Origin: Sphingomonas sp. RIT328
Lineage (GTDB): Bacteria > Pseudomonadota > Alphaproteobacteria > Sphingomonadales > Sphingomonadaceae
DNA length: 64,000 bases
Assembly (NCBI RefSeq): GCF_000632225.1
Contig: NZ_JFYV01000011.1
Location: 30,415-94,414 of the forward strand
Direction: 5' to 3'
Numbering within the stretch: position 1 is the stretch's first letter; the number at the start of each line of letters is the position of its first letter. Position numbers and translations under genes: made by a program. The notes below the pieces were generated by a model. It did not search any database. It saw only the letters and a list, made by a program, of their open reading frames with translations, and was not told the origin of the DNA. Positions 1 through 7,849 of the stretch are shown piece by piece.

Positions 1-1
1 C

Positions 2-358
2 GGCCTCGGTTACGCCGAGACGGCTCGCAGCACCGCCTTTTGTGCGGTAACGATCCAGCAGGGCGGGCGGGCGCTGGTCGTGCCCGACGCGCGGACCGAT
101 GTGCGCTTCGCCGGCTATGAGTCGGTGACCGGCGATCCCTATATCCGATTCTACGCCGGCGTGCCGATCCACGACGACGGCGGCATGGCGCTCGGTGCGA
201 TCTGCGTCGCCGACAATGCGCCGCTCGCCGCCGGTTTCGACCGGTCGCTGCTGGTGCGCATGGCGCGCGAGGCCGAACGCGCGATCGCCGAGACGCTGCC
301 GCCCGAACCGCCGGCGGCGCCGACCGCATGGAGACTCCGCCTCGATTCGGACGTCTGA
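2..358 (+). CDS. GAF domain protein, C-terminal part (5' end outside window)
   Basis: The reading frame is open from base 2 to the TGA at 356-358, so this is the last ~118 residues of a longer protein. It carries the second half of a GAF domain: the FYAGVPI strand followed about 15 residues later by LGAICVAD, which is typical of GAF domains in bacterial sensor kinases and cyclases. After the GAF core there is only a short helix and a proline-rich tail, so no kinase or cyclase domain follows. Ligand and partner cannot be told from this part. The next gene is on the opposite strand and converges with it, with 8 bases between them. Confidence 0.75.
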   Translation, partial: GLGYAETARSTAFCAVTIQQGGRALVVPDARTDVRFAGYESVTGDPYIRFYAGVPIHDDGGMALGAICVADNAPLAAGFDRSLLVRMAREAERAIAETLPPEPPAAPTAWRLRLDSDV

Positions 359-366
359 GCGCCGGC

Positions 367-1011
367 TCAGTCGCGCACGGTGACGCCCGCGGCGGCGAGC
401 GCGCGGTCGATCGCGTCGACGCTCGTCCCCGAACCGGCCGGCATCGCGATCGCGCGGGTCAGCGGCCGCAGGATCGTCGCGGCGAACCCCTCGCGCCGCG
501 CGTCGAGCGCCGACCAGCCGACGCAGAAATCATACGCCAGACCGACGAAGACGCAGCGCGTCACGCCGAGATCGCGCAACGCACCGGCGAGCCCGGTGCG
601 CGTCCTCCGGTCATTCTCGAAGAAGGCGGAATAGGAATCGACTGCCGGGTCGATCCCCTTGCGGACGATCAGCCGCGCGCGCGCGACCGCCGCCGCCACG
701 GCCGGATGGAAATCGGCGCCGTCGCTGCGTTGCAGGCAATGGTCGGGCCACAGCACCTGGTCGCCATAGGGCATCGCGATCACCTCGTACGGCGCGCGGC
801 CGGCATGGCTGCTCGCGAACGAGCCATGGCCGGCGGGATGCCAGTCCTGCGTCACCACGACATGCGCGAAGCGTTCGGCGAGCGTGGCGATCGGCGCCAT
901 CACCGCATCGCCCCCGGCGACGGCGAGCCGTCCGCCCGGGCAGAAGTCGTTCTGCGGATCGACGATGACGAGCGCCTCGGCGCCGTCGGACGGATGGGCT
1001 CGGCTGGTCAT
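367..1011 (-). CDS. pncA: Nicotinamidase (isochorismatase family)
   Basis: Cytosolic hydrolase that converts nicotinamide to nicotinate for NAD salvage. The protein is 214 residues, the usual length for PncA. The catalytic triad of the family is visible: Asp18 in VDPQNDF, Lys118 in VRKGID and Cys163 in GLAYDFCV. The metal ligands Asp56, His58 and His62 lie in TQDWHPAGH. The open frame continues far upstream, but family homology begins just after the ATG at 1011, so I chose that start. The gene converges with the GAF gene and is divergent from the small gene at 1126. An isochorismatase of other substrate is possible, but the DWHPAGH block and the cis-peptide region around GLAYDFCV favour nicotinamidase. 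Confidence 0.9.
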   Translation of the reverse strand: MTSRAHPSDGAEALVIVDPQNDFCPGGRLAVAGGDAVMAPIATLAERFAHVVVTQDWHPAGHGSFASSHAGRAPYEVIAMPYGDQVLWPDHCLQRSDGADFHPAVAAAVARARLIVRKGIDPAVDSYSAFFENDRRTRTGLAGALRDLGVTRCVFVGLAYDFCVGWSALDARREGFAATILRPLTRAIAMPAGSGTSVDAIDRALAAAGVTVRD

Positions 1012-1125
1012 GGCGGCTGTGTAGCGCGTCGCCGTGCCGCCGCAACGCCATGACGATTCGCCTGCGCCCGAACACCCTGCGCCGGGCGTTGACCGCATGG
1101 CGACCACGACGGCCGCCGGGAGACG

Positions 1126-1437
1126 ATGATGAGCACGACCCTGACCGCCCGCTTCGCCACCCGCCGTGAGGCGGAGATGACGGTGGAACGCCTGGTGCAG
1201 CAGTTCGAAGTGCCGCGCGAGGCGATCCGCGTCCTCGCCGACGGCGCGGCGAACACCACCGGCGTCGAACAGGCGGGCAGCGACGAGGCCGCGGCCGCTC
1301 CCACGCCCGAACCGCGTGACGACGCACCGCTCGCCGGGGCGGTGCGCGTCTCCGTCGCCATCGCCGACGCGACGCTCGCCGACGAGGTCCGCGCCGCCTT
1401 CGCCGAGTTCGACGGCACCGGCGTCGCCGCCGCCTGA
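1126..1437 (+). CDS. Small conserved protein of unknown function
   Basis: A 103-residue acidic, alanine-rich soluble protein (102 if translation starts at the second ATG, 1129). It starts with a segment rich in alternating hydrophobic residues (TLTARFATRREAEMTVERL), has a low-complexity acidic middle (about residues 45-65), and ends with a second strand-helix segment (VRVSVAIADATLADEVRAAF). The layout suggests a small alpha/beta fold similar in pattern to short stress-induced proteins. A GGGAGA ribosome binding site precedes the start. I do not recognise a function. It reads toward the glycosyltransferase cassette but is separated from it by an atypical, less GC-rich stretch and a hairpin. 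Confidence 0.7.
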   Translation: MMSTTLTARFATRREAEMTVERLVQQFEVPREAIRVLADGAANTTGVEQAGSDEAAAAPTPEPRDDAPLAGAVRVSVAIADATLADEVRAAFAEFDGTGVAAA

Positions 1438-1440
1438 CAC

Positions 1441-2547
1441 ATGGATCAATACGATAAGTTACGACGGACAGACGATAAACCGCTACGCCGGCGCCGCGGT
1501 CCCGGCACCGCGGTTTGGAGGTCTGCGCTGCTGTCACCCTGCCCGGTCCTGGTCTGCGTGCCCGTCCGCAACGAGGAACGGGCCCTGCCCGGGCTGCTTG
1601 CGGCATTGCGGCGCTGCGATCCTGCCGGCGCGGTGACCAGCTGTTTCTACCTCGACGGGTGCAGCGACGGCAGCGAGGCGCTGCTCCGTGCCGCTGCCGC
1701 CGACCGTCCGATCCGGATCGCGATCGGCCCGCGCCAGGCCGATGCCAATGCCGGTCGGGCCCGGCGGGCGGCGATGCTTATGGCGCTCGACCGGATCGGT
1801 GACGCCGACGCGCTGCTCTTCACCACCGATGCCGACAGCACCCCCGCCGCCGACTGGATCGCCGCCGGGCGCGCGGCGCTTGCCGTCGCCGACGTCGCCG
1901 CCGGCCGCATCGTTCGCCGCAACGGCAGCGCCGATCCCCTGCAAGGCCGCGTCGAACGCTATTTCGACCGGCTCCACGCCTATCGCCGGCGGCTCGATCC
2001 GGTCGACTGGGAGGATCGCGCCAGCCACCATTTTGGAGGCGGCGCCAATCTCGCCGTCCGCGCCGCCTGCTATCGCGCGCTCGGCGGCTTTCGCACGCTG
2101 CCGCACGGCGAGGATGCCGATCTGCTCGACGAGGCGGCGCGCGCCGGCTTCCGCGTCCGACGCGATGCGGCGATGGTGGTCGAGACCTCGTCACGGCGGA
2201 TCGGCCGGGTCGACGGCGGGCTGGCCGGCCAGTTGCGCCGGCTCGACGACGGCGATCTGCCGCAGGTCGCGCATCCCGCCGGCATCGCCTGGCAGGCGCG
2301 CGCGCAGGCCGCCTCGCGGCGGGCGTTCGCGACGATCGACGATCCGGCGAGCCGCGGCCGGCTCGGCGCGGTGATCGGGCTCGATGCCGACCATATCCTC
2401 GGCGTCGCGCGCGATTGCCCCAATGGCGAGGCCTTTGCGATGCGCGTCGTCCCGGCCGCTTCGGTCCAGCCGGCGCTGCTGCCGCTGGGCCTTGCCGAGG
2501 CGGCGCTGGCCGCGCTCGAGGCGCAGCCGCAGGAGGAAGCGGCATGA
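1441..2547 (+). CDS. Family 2-type glycosyltransferase, first gene of a four-gene cassette
   Basis: GT-A fold glycosyltransferase expected to use a nucleotide sugar. The N-terminal beta strand VLVCVPVRNEE and the DxD-like TTDADS are the family signatures. An acceptor-side segment with HHFGGGANLAVR and GEDADL follows. The ATG at 1441 gives 368 residues, but the first ~29 codons have AT-rich third positions and match no family sequence. The true start may be the CTG at 1528, behind GGAGG, which would give about 339 residues. No membrane span is evident, so it is probably cytosolic or peripheral. It overlaps the next gene by ATGA. The acceptor is unknown; company with a deacetylase and a methyltransferase suggests an amino-sugar product. 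Confidence 0.82.
   Translation: MDQYDKLRRTDDKPLRRRRGPGTAVWRSALLSPCPVLVCVPVRNEERALPGLLAALRRCDPAGAVTSCFYLDGCSDGSEALLRAAAADRPIRIAIGPRQADANAGRARRAAMLMALDRIGDADALLFTTDADSTPAADWIAAGRAALAVADVAAGRIVRRNGSADPLQGRVERYFDRLHAYRRRLDPVDWEDRASHHFGGGANLAVRAACYRALGGFRTLPHGEDADLLDEAARAGFRVRRDAAMVVETSSRRIGRVDGGLAGQLRRLDDGDLPQVAHPAGIAWQARAQAASRRAFATIDDPASRGRLGAVIGLDADHILGVARDCPNGEAFAMRVVPAASVQPALLPLGLAEAALAALEAQPQEEAA
1494..1520 (+). promoter_or_regulatory. Hairpin and ribosome binding site before the glycosyltransferase
   Basis: CCGCGGT (1494-1500) pairs with ACCGCGG (1507-1513) across a 6-base loop, followed by TTT and then GGAGG at 1516-1520. A CTG codon in the glycosyltransferase frame lies at 1528. The hairpin could end transcription from the small upstream gene or control access to the ribosome binding site. 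The 50 bases before it have codon usage unlike the neighbouring genes. Confidence 0.45.
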
Positions 2548-3527
2548 TGCGCGATCTGCTGCGCGATGCGATCCGCGCGCAGGGCTGGGACGAGACCCCA
2601 CCCGGCGATCCGACCGATACCGACGCCTATCTCGCCCTGCTCCGCGCGCTCTACGCCACCGGCCGGCGTGATCTGCCGCTCGGCCGGCTGCTCGAAGGCC
2701 ATGTCGATGCGGTGCAGATCGTCCGCCGCTACGCGACGCCGGCGCAGGTCGCCGCGCTCGGCGAGGCGCTGCGCGGCGGGGCGACGCTCGGCGTGTGGAA
2801 TGCGGCGCTCGCCGATGCGCCGCTGCGGCTCGTCGGCGACCGGCTGGGCGGCGGCAAGAGCTATGCCTCGGGCGCCGGTGTGCTCAGCCATGCGCTGGTC
2901 ACCGCGCAGGCGGAGGACGGCACCCGGCTGCTGCTGCTCGATCTCGCCGCGACGCCGCCGGCGATCGACCGCGACTGGTGGCGGACCACCGGCATGCAGC
3001 GATCCGAGACGCATCAGGTCCGCTGGCACGACGCCATCGTCCCGGCGACGGCGCGGATCGGCGCGGCCGATGTCTATGCACGCGAGCCGCACTTCAGCGG
3101 CGGCGCGCTGCGCTTCGTCGCGGTCCATGCCGGCGGCGTCGCGGCCGTGTGCGACCGGACGCGCGACCACCTCGTCGCCACCGGCCGCGCCGACGATCCG
3201 TTCCAGACCGCCCGGCTCGCCGAAGTGTTCACGCTCGCCGAACAGGCCGCGGCGGCGGTGCGGGCCGCCGCGGCCTACTGGTTCGCGAACGACGGCGAGG
3301 CGCGGCTGGCGCGCATCGCCGCGGCGCGGCTGGCGGTGACCGAGGCGGCGACGCGCGCGATCACCGTCGCGCAGGAGGCGGTCGGCCTCGCCGGCCATTT
3401 CGTCGCGCATCCGCTGTCGGCGACGCTCACCGACCTGTCGGTCTATCTGCGCCAGCCCGTCCCCGATGCGCAGCGGCTGCGCGTCGGCCGCGCGGTCGGC
3501 GAGGGACTGCTGGCACCGGCGCTGTGA
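2544..3527 (+). CDS. Acyl-CoA dehydrogenase-like flavoprotein
   Basis: A 327-residue protein with the three-part acyl-CoA dehydrogenase layout: a helical N-terminus, a middle beta domain containing WRTTGMQRSETHQVRWHDAIVP, and a C-terminal helical bundle. It is shorter than ordinary family members (about 380). The C-terminal region that usually holds the catalytic glutamate and a GT pair instead reads YLRQPVPDAQRLRVG, so it may act as a flavin monooxygenase or other oxidase rather than a beta-oxidation enzyme. The start is the ATG at 2544, behind AGGAGGA and overlapping the previous stop as ATGA. It ends in a GTGA overlap with the deacetylase gene. Its role in the cassette is unknown. Confidence 0.78.
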   Translation: MMRDLLRDAIRAQGWDETPPGDPTDTDAYLALLRALYATGRRDLPLGRLLEGHVDAVQIVRRYATPAQVAALGEALRGGATLGVWNAALADAPLRLVGDRLGGGKSYASGAGVLSHALVTAQAEDGTRLLLLDLAATPPAIDRDWWRTTGMQRSETHQVRWHDAIVPATARIGAADVYAREPHFSGGALRFVAVHAGGVAAVCDRTRDHLVATGRADDPFQTARLAEVFTLAEQAAAAVRAAAAYWFANDGEARLARIAAARLAVTEAATRAITVAQEAVGLAGHFVAHPLSATLTDLSVYLRQPVPDAQRLRVGRAVGEGLLAPAL

Positions 3528-4165
3528 GGCTGCGCCTCGCCGGCATCCGCCGCGCGCTGATCGTCGCGCCGCACCCCGATGACGAGATCATCGGCGCCGC
3601 CGGGCTGATCCGCCGGCTGAAGACGATCGGCGCGGCGGTGTCGGTGGTGATCGTGTCCGACGGCGGCGCCTCGCATCCCGGCAGCCGGCGCTGGCCGCGC
3701 GCGCGGCTGGTCGCCGAACGCCGCCGCGAGAGCCGGCGCGCGCTGCTGATGCTCGGCGTCAGCGCGCGCGATCTGCGCTGCCTCGCGCTTCCCGACGGCG
3801 ACCTGCCCCGCCACGTCGCCGAGGCGGTGCGCCACCTGCGCCGCCTGTCGGCCCGCGCCGACCTGATCGTCGGACCGGCGGCGGACGATGCCCACCCGGA
3901 TCATCGCGCCGTCGCCGCGGCGCTCGATCGCCTGCCCGGCCGTGCCCGCCGGCTGAGCTATCGGGTCTGGCCGCCACGCCGCCGCGGCGACGTACAGGGG
4001 CTGACGCTGCCCGTCCCCGGCGGCAGCGCGTTCAAACGCCTGCTGATCGCGCGGCACCGCACGCAGCTGGGCGCGATCCGCGACGACCCTGCCGGTTTCG
4101 CGATCGCCGCGCACGAGCTGCGCGCCTTCGCGCAACCGATCGAGCGGTTCGGGGGCGCGCGGTGA
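3524..4165 (+). CDS. PIG-L family N-acetylglucosaminyl-type deacetylase
   Basis: Zinc-dependent deacetylase of the PIG-L/LmbE/MshB family, 213 residues. The metal-binding and catalytic motif APHPDDE is at residues 15-21 and the second motif HPDH at 124-127. Members remove acetyl groups from N-acetyl sugars on lipid or small-molecule carriers. Translation starts at GTG 3524, which overlaps the preceding stop as GTGA; the open frame upstream of this point is only a shadow of the flavoprotein gene. No signal peptide is visible, so it is probably cytosolic. The gene is coupled on both sides, so it very likely works on the same substrate as its neighbours. Confidence 0.9.
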   Translation: MRLRLAGIRRALIVAPHPDDEIIGAAGLIRRLKTIGAAVSVVIVSDGGASHPGSRRWPRARLVAERRRESRRALLMLGVSARDLRCLALPDGDLPRHVAEAVRHLRRLSARADLIVGPAADDAHPDHRAVAAALDRLPGRARRLSYRVWPPRRRGDVQGLTLPVPGGSAFKRLLIARHRTQLGAIRDDPAGFAIAAHELRAFAQPIERFGGAR

Positions 4166-4737
4166 GCGCGATCCGGCTGGACGGCTTCGCCGCCAAATTC
4201 GCCGCCGAGGACGATCCGTGGCGGACCTTCACCAACCGCGACGAAGCGATCAAGCGCGCCGCGATCCTCCATGGCCTCGGGCCGGCACCGCTCGGCCGGG
4301 TGCTCGAACTCGCCAGCGGCAACGGCTCGAACAGCGCCGCGATCGCCCCCCGCGCGCGCCGGCTCGACGCCACCGAAGGCACGCGCGAGGGCACCGCGCT
4401 CACCGCCGCGGCGATCCGCCGCTGGCCGCGCGCCCGCGCGCTGACGCTGGTGCTGCCCGCGCCGCTGCCGCGGCCGGTCTATGATGCGGTGGTGGTGGCC
4501 GAATTGCTCTATTATCTCGATCCGGCGGCGATGGCGGCGGTCGCCCGCGCGGTCGGCCGGGTGATGCGCCGTGGCGGACGATTGGTGCTCGCGCACCACC
4601 GGATCGACTTCTACGATTTCGCGCAGACCGCTGCCGGCATCAACCAGCGCTTCCTCGCCGCCACCGGCGTCGCGTGGCAGGTGACGCCGATCCGGGCGAC
4701 GCGGCGCTGGCAGGTGCTTGCCGCGATCCGCCGGTGA
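4162..4737 (+). CDS. NodS-like SAM-dependent methyltransferase
   Basis: A 191-residue class I methyltransferase. The SAM-binding motif I is VLELASGNGSNS (about residues 44-55), the acidic residue of motif II is in DATEG, and YDAVVVAELLYYL forms motif IV. The sequence pattern resembles the NodS group, which N-methylates the deacetylated amine of chitooligosaccharides. That assignment fits the deacetylase immediately upstream. The start is GTG 4162, overlapping the previous stop as GTGA. It is the last gene of the cassette; 49 bases separate it from the following signal-peptide protein. N-methylation of an amino sugar is an inference from context. Confidence 0.8.
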   Translation: MSAIRLDGFAAKFAAEDDPWRTFTNRDEAIKRAAILHGLGPAPLGRVLELASGNGSNSAAIAPRARRLDATEGTREGTALTAAAIRRWPRARALTLVLPAPLPRPVYDAVVVAELLYYLDPAAMAAVARAVGRVMRRGGRLVLAHHRIDFYDFAQTAAGINQRFLAATGVAWQVTPIRATRRWQVLAAIRR

Positions 4738-4786
4738 CGTAAGATTGCCGCAGCCGGGCGCTCCGCCCCGCGTCCGGGATCCATCC

Positions 4787-6610
4787 ATGCGTCTTGCCCT
4801 TGCCCTGCTGTTGTTATCCGCGGCCCCCGTCGTCCAGGCCGATGCCGCCCCGCCGGTCGCCGCCACCGCCGCCACCGCCGCCACCGCCGCGCAGGATGCC
4901 GCGCTGCTCCAGTTCCTCGATGCCGCGTTCGACGAACAGCTCGATCGGCATCCCGAATCGCTCAGCCAGCTCGGCCTCAAGACGCATCATGACCGGCTCG
5001 ACGATTATACCGAGGCGGGCGCGCGGGCGGACCAGGCGCTCGCCGAACGCCAGCGCGCCGCGATGCATGCCCGCTTCCGCCCCGACCAGCTCGGCGAGAG
5101 CGCGCAGGTCAGCTATCGCCTGTTCGACTATGAGGTGACGCGCGGCCGCGAATCGCTCCGCTTCCGCAGGCTCAACTTCCCGGTGTCGACCAACGGCAGC
5201 CCGGCGGGCGACATTCCGGTGCTGCTGATCAACACGCACAAGATCGACACGGTCGAGGATGCGCGCGCCTATATCGCCCGGCTGCGCGATACCGAGCGGG
5301 TGATGCGCGAAGTCAGCACGACGATGCGCGATCAGGCGGCGGCGGGGATCATCCCCAACAAGGTCAATTTCGCCCCCGTCCGCGCCGATGCCCGCGCGGT
5401 GATCACCGGGGCGCCGTTCGACGGCGGCGCCGATTCGACGCTGCTCGCCGACTTTCGTAAGAAGGTCTCGGCGCTCACCGTACCGGCGGCGACCAAACAG
5501 GCGTTGATCGCCGACGCCTCGGCCGCGCTGGTCGGCCCGTTCCGCCGCGGCTACGACCAGCTGTTCGCGACGCTCGATGCGATCGAGCCGCTGTCGACGG
5601 GCAATTACGGCGCCTGGCACCTGCCCGACGGCGCGGCTTACTATGCCGACCGGTTGAAGAGCTCCACCACCACCAGCATGACCGCCGACGAGATCCATGC
5701 GCTCGGCCTCGCCCGCGTCGCCGCGATCCGGGCCGAGATGATGGCGATCCTGCGGGAGGTCGGCTTCACCGGCACGCTGGAGCAATTCTCCGACAAGGTG
5801 CGCACCGATCCGCAGTTCAAATATCCCAACACCGCGGCGGGCCGGCAGGCCTATCTCGCCGATGCCCGCGCGGTGATCGACGGGGCGATGGCCGCCGCGC
5901 CGCGCTATTTCCGCACCTTGCCCAAGGCGCCGCTCGAGGTGCGCGCGGTCGAGCCGTGGCGCGAGCGCACCGCCTCCACCGCCTTCTACAACCCGCCGTC
6001 GGCGGACGGATCGCGTCCCGGCATCTATTACGTCAACCTCGTCGACATGACGCAGACGCAGAAGGTGCAGGTCGCCGGCATCGCCGCGCACGAAGGCGCG
6101 CCCGGCCACCATTTCCAGATCGCGCGGCAGCAGGAGCTGACCGGTATCCCCAAGTTCCGCAAGTTCGGCGGCTATGGCGCCTATGTCGAAGGCTGGGGCC
6201 TCTATGCCGAGCGGCTGGCGGACGAGATGCACCTGTACAAGGATCCCTATGCGCGCTTCGGCATGCTGTCGTTGCAGATGTGGCGGGCGATCCGGCTGGT
6301 GCTCGATACCGGCATCCACGCGCAGCGCTGGGACCGGGACCGCGCCATCGCCTATTTTCGCGCCAACAGCTCGGTGTCCGACACCGACATCGCGCGCGAG
6401 GTCGATCGCTATTTCAACTGGCCGGGACAGGCGACCAGCTACATGGTCGGCCAGCAGCGCATCGCCGCCTTGCGCGCCCGCGCCGAACGCGAGCTGGGGC
6501 CGAAGTTCGACATCCGCGACTTCCACGAAGCGGTGCTCGATCAGGGCGCGCTGCCGCTCGACGTGCTCGACGAGCAGGTGACGCGCTACATCGCGGCGGC
6601 GAAGCGCTAG
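4787..6610 (+). CDS. DUF885 family exported metallopeptidase-like protein
   Basis: A 607-residue protein with a cleavable signal peptide (MRLALALLLLSAAPVVQADA) and then an alanine/threonine-rich linker. The body matches DUF885 proteins. The zinc-site motif HEGAPGHHFQ begins near residue 435 and EGWGLYAE near 468, which together resemble gluzincin ligands (two His plus a downstream Glu). It is likely a periplasmic peptidase; its substrate is unknown. I chose the ATG at 4787 because the signal peptide begins there, although the frame is open from 4718. It converges with the MFS gene, and both genes use the same CTAG tetranucleotide (6607-6610) as their stop. Confidence 0.85.
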   Translation: MRLALALLLLSAAPVVQADAAPPVAATAATAATAAQDAALLQFLDAAFDEQLDRHPESLSQLGLKTHHDRLDDYTEAGARADQALAERQRAAMHARFRPDQLGESAQVSYRLFDYEVTRGRESLRFRRLNFPVSTNGSPAGDIPVLLINTHKIDTVEDARAYIARLRDTERVMREVSTTMRDQAAAGIIPNKVNFAPVRADARAVITGAPFDGGADSTLLADFRKKVSALTVPAATKQALIADASAALVGPFRRGYDQLFATLDAIEPLSTGNYGAWHLPDGAAYYADRLKSSTTTSMTADEIHALGLARVAAIRAEMMAILREVGFTGTLEQFSDKVRTDPQFKYPNTAAGRQAYLADARAVIDGAMAAAPRYFRTLPKAPLEVRAVEPWRERTASTAFYNPPSADGSRPGIYYVNLVDMTQTQKVQVAGIAAHEGAPGHHFQIARQQELTGIPKFRKFGGYGAYVEGWGLYAERLADEMHLYKDPYARFGMLSLQMWRAIRLVLDTGIHAQRWDRDRAIAYFRANSSVSDTDIAREVDRYFNWPGQATSYMVGQQRIAALRARAERELGPKFDIRDFHEAVLDQGALPLDVLDEQVTRYIAAAKR

Positions 6611-7785
6611 CCACGCGGTTCGGTCAAGAACAGGAGGAAGGCCGCGGCGGTCAGCACGGCGCCGACCGCCGCGGTCATCGTCCAGCCGCCGTAGCTGTAG
6701 GTCAGCGTCGCGAGCATCGATCCGGATGCGCCGCCCACGAACACGATGGTCATGTAGACCGAGTTGATCCGCCCGCGCGCTTCCGGGGCGATCGAGAACA
6801 GCACGCGCTGGCCGAGCACCTGGTTGAGCTGCGTCGCGGCATCGAGCAGGACGGCGGCGAGGCCGAGCAGGATCAGGGCATGCGCCGCCCCCGCCCAGCC
6901 GGCGAGCAGGAAGGCGAGGATCGCCGTGCCCAGCGCCACCGCGGTGCCGGCGCGGATATAGCCCCGGTCGCCGAGCCGCCCGGCGATCGGCGCGGCGAGC
7001 GCGCCCCCCGCGCCGGCGAGCGCGAACAGGGCGATCCCCTCCTGCCCGAAGCCGAAGCGCTGCGCGAGCAGCAGCGGCACCGTCGTCCAGAACAGGTTGA
7101 ACACGACGAACATGATCGCCTGATAGGCGGTGCGCCGCCGGATCGCCGGGGTGCGTACCAGCAGCGACAGCCCCGATCGCAGCAGCGCGCCGTAACCGAG
7201 CGTCGGCCGCGGTCGCCAGGCCGGCACGGTTCGCGCGATCAGCAGCGCGAGCAGCGCCATGGCGACCGCCGACACGCCGAACACCGTCCGCCAGCCGGAC
7301 AGCGCGGCAAGGCCGTTGGCGAGCGGCCGGGCGAGCATGATGCCGGTGATGAGACCGCCCATGATATTGCCGACGACCTGCCCGCGCCGCTCCTCGGGCG
7401 CGAGATGCGCGGCGAGCGGCACCATGATCTGGGTGCCCACCGAGCAGAAGCCGGTGACGAACGAGCAGAGCAGGAATCCGGTCGCGCTGCGCGCCAGCAC
7501 GCAGCCGACCAGTCCGGCGCAGGCGCCGAGGGTCAGCACCAGGATCAGCCGCTTGTTCTCGATCCGGTCGGCGAGCGAGACGATGAAGAACAGTCCCGCC
7601 CCGTAACCGAGCTGGGTCAGCGTCACGATCATGCCGCCGACCGACGGGCGCAGGCCCAACGCCGGGGTGATCGCGCCAATCAGCGCTTGCGCATAATAGA
7701 TATTGGCGACCATCATCCCGCAGGCGATCGCGAAGATGGCGGTGAGCCCCGGGCTGATCCCGGCAGGCTGGGTCTGGCTGCTCAT
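6607..7785 (-). CDS. MFS transporter
   Basis: A 392-residue inner-membrane transporter of the major facilitator superfamily with about 12 hydrophobic segments. It has the loop 2-3 motif around DRIENKRLI and a proline/glycine-rich fifth helix. The segments TLTQLGYGAGLFF and APEERRGQVVGNIMGG are typical of small-molecule efflux members of the DHA1 type. The substrate cannot be predicted. The start is ATG 7785. It lies divergent from the hybrid kinase gene, with 64 bases between, and tail to tail with the DUF885 peptidase with a shared CTAG stop. Confidence 0.88.
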   Translation of the reverse strand: MSSQTQPAGISPGLTAIFAIACGMMVANIYYAQALIGAITPALGLRPSVGGMIVTLTQLGYGAGLFFIVSLADRIENKRLILVLTLGACAGLVGCVLARSATGFLLCSFVTGFCSVGTQIMVPLAAHLAPEERRGQVVGNIMGGLITGIMLARPLANGLAALSGWRTVFGVSAVAMALLALLIARTVPAWRPRPTLGYGALLRSGLSLLVRTPAIRRRTAYQAIMFVVFNLFWTTVPLLLAQRFGFGQEGIALFALAGAGGALAAPIAGRLGDRGYIRAGTAVALGTAILAFLLAGWAGAAHALILLGLAAVLLDAATQLNQVLGQRVLFSIAPEARGRINSVYMTIVFVGGASGSMLATLTYSYGGWTMTAAVGAVLTAAAFLLFLTEPRG

Positions 7786-7849
7786 CGCGCCCGACTAGCG
7801 GGTCGCTGCGCCGCCGTCGCGTGCCGATCGCCTGCCGGGGATCAACTCG

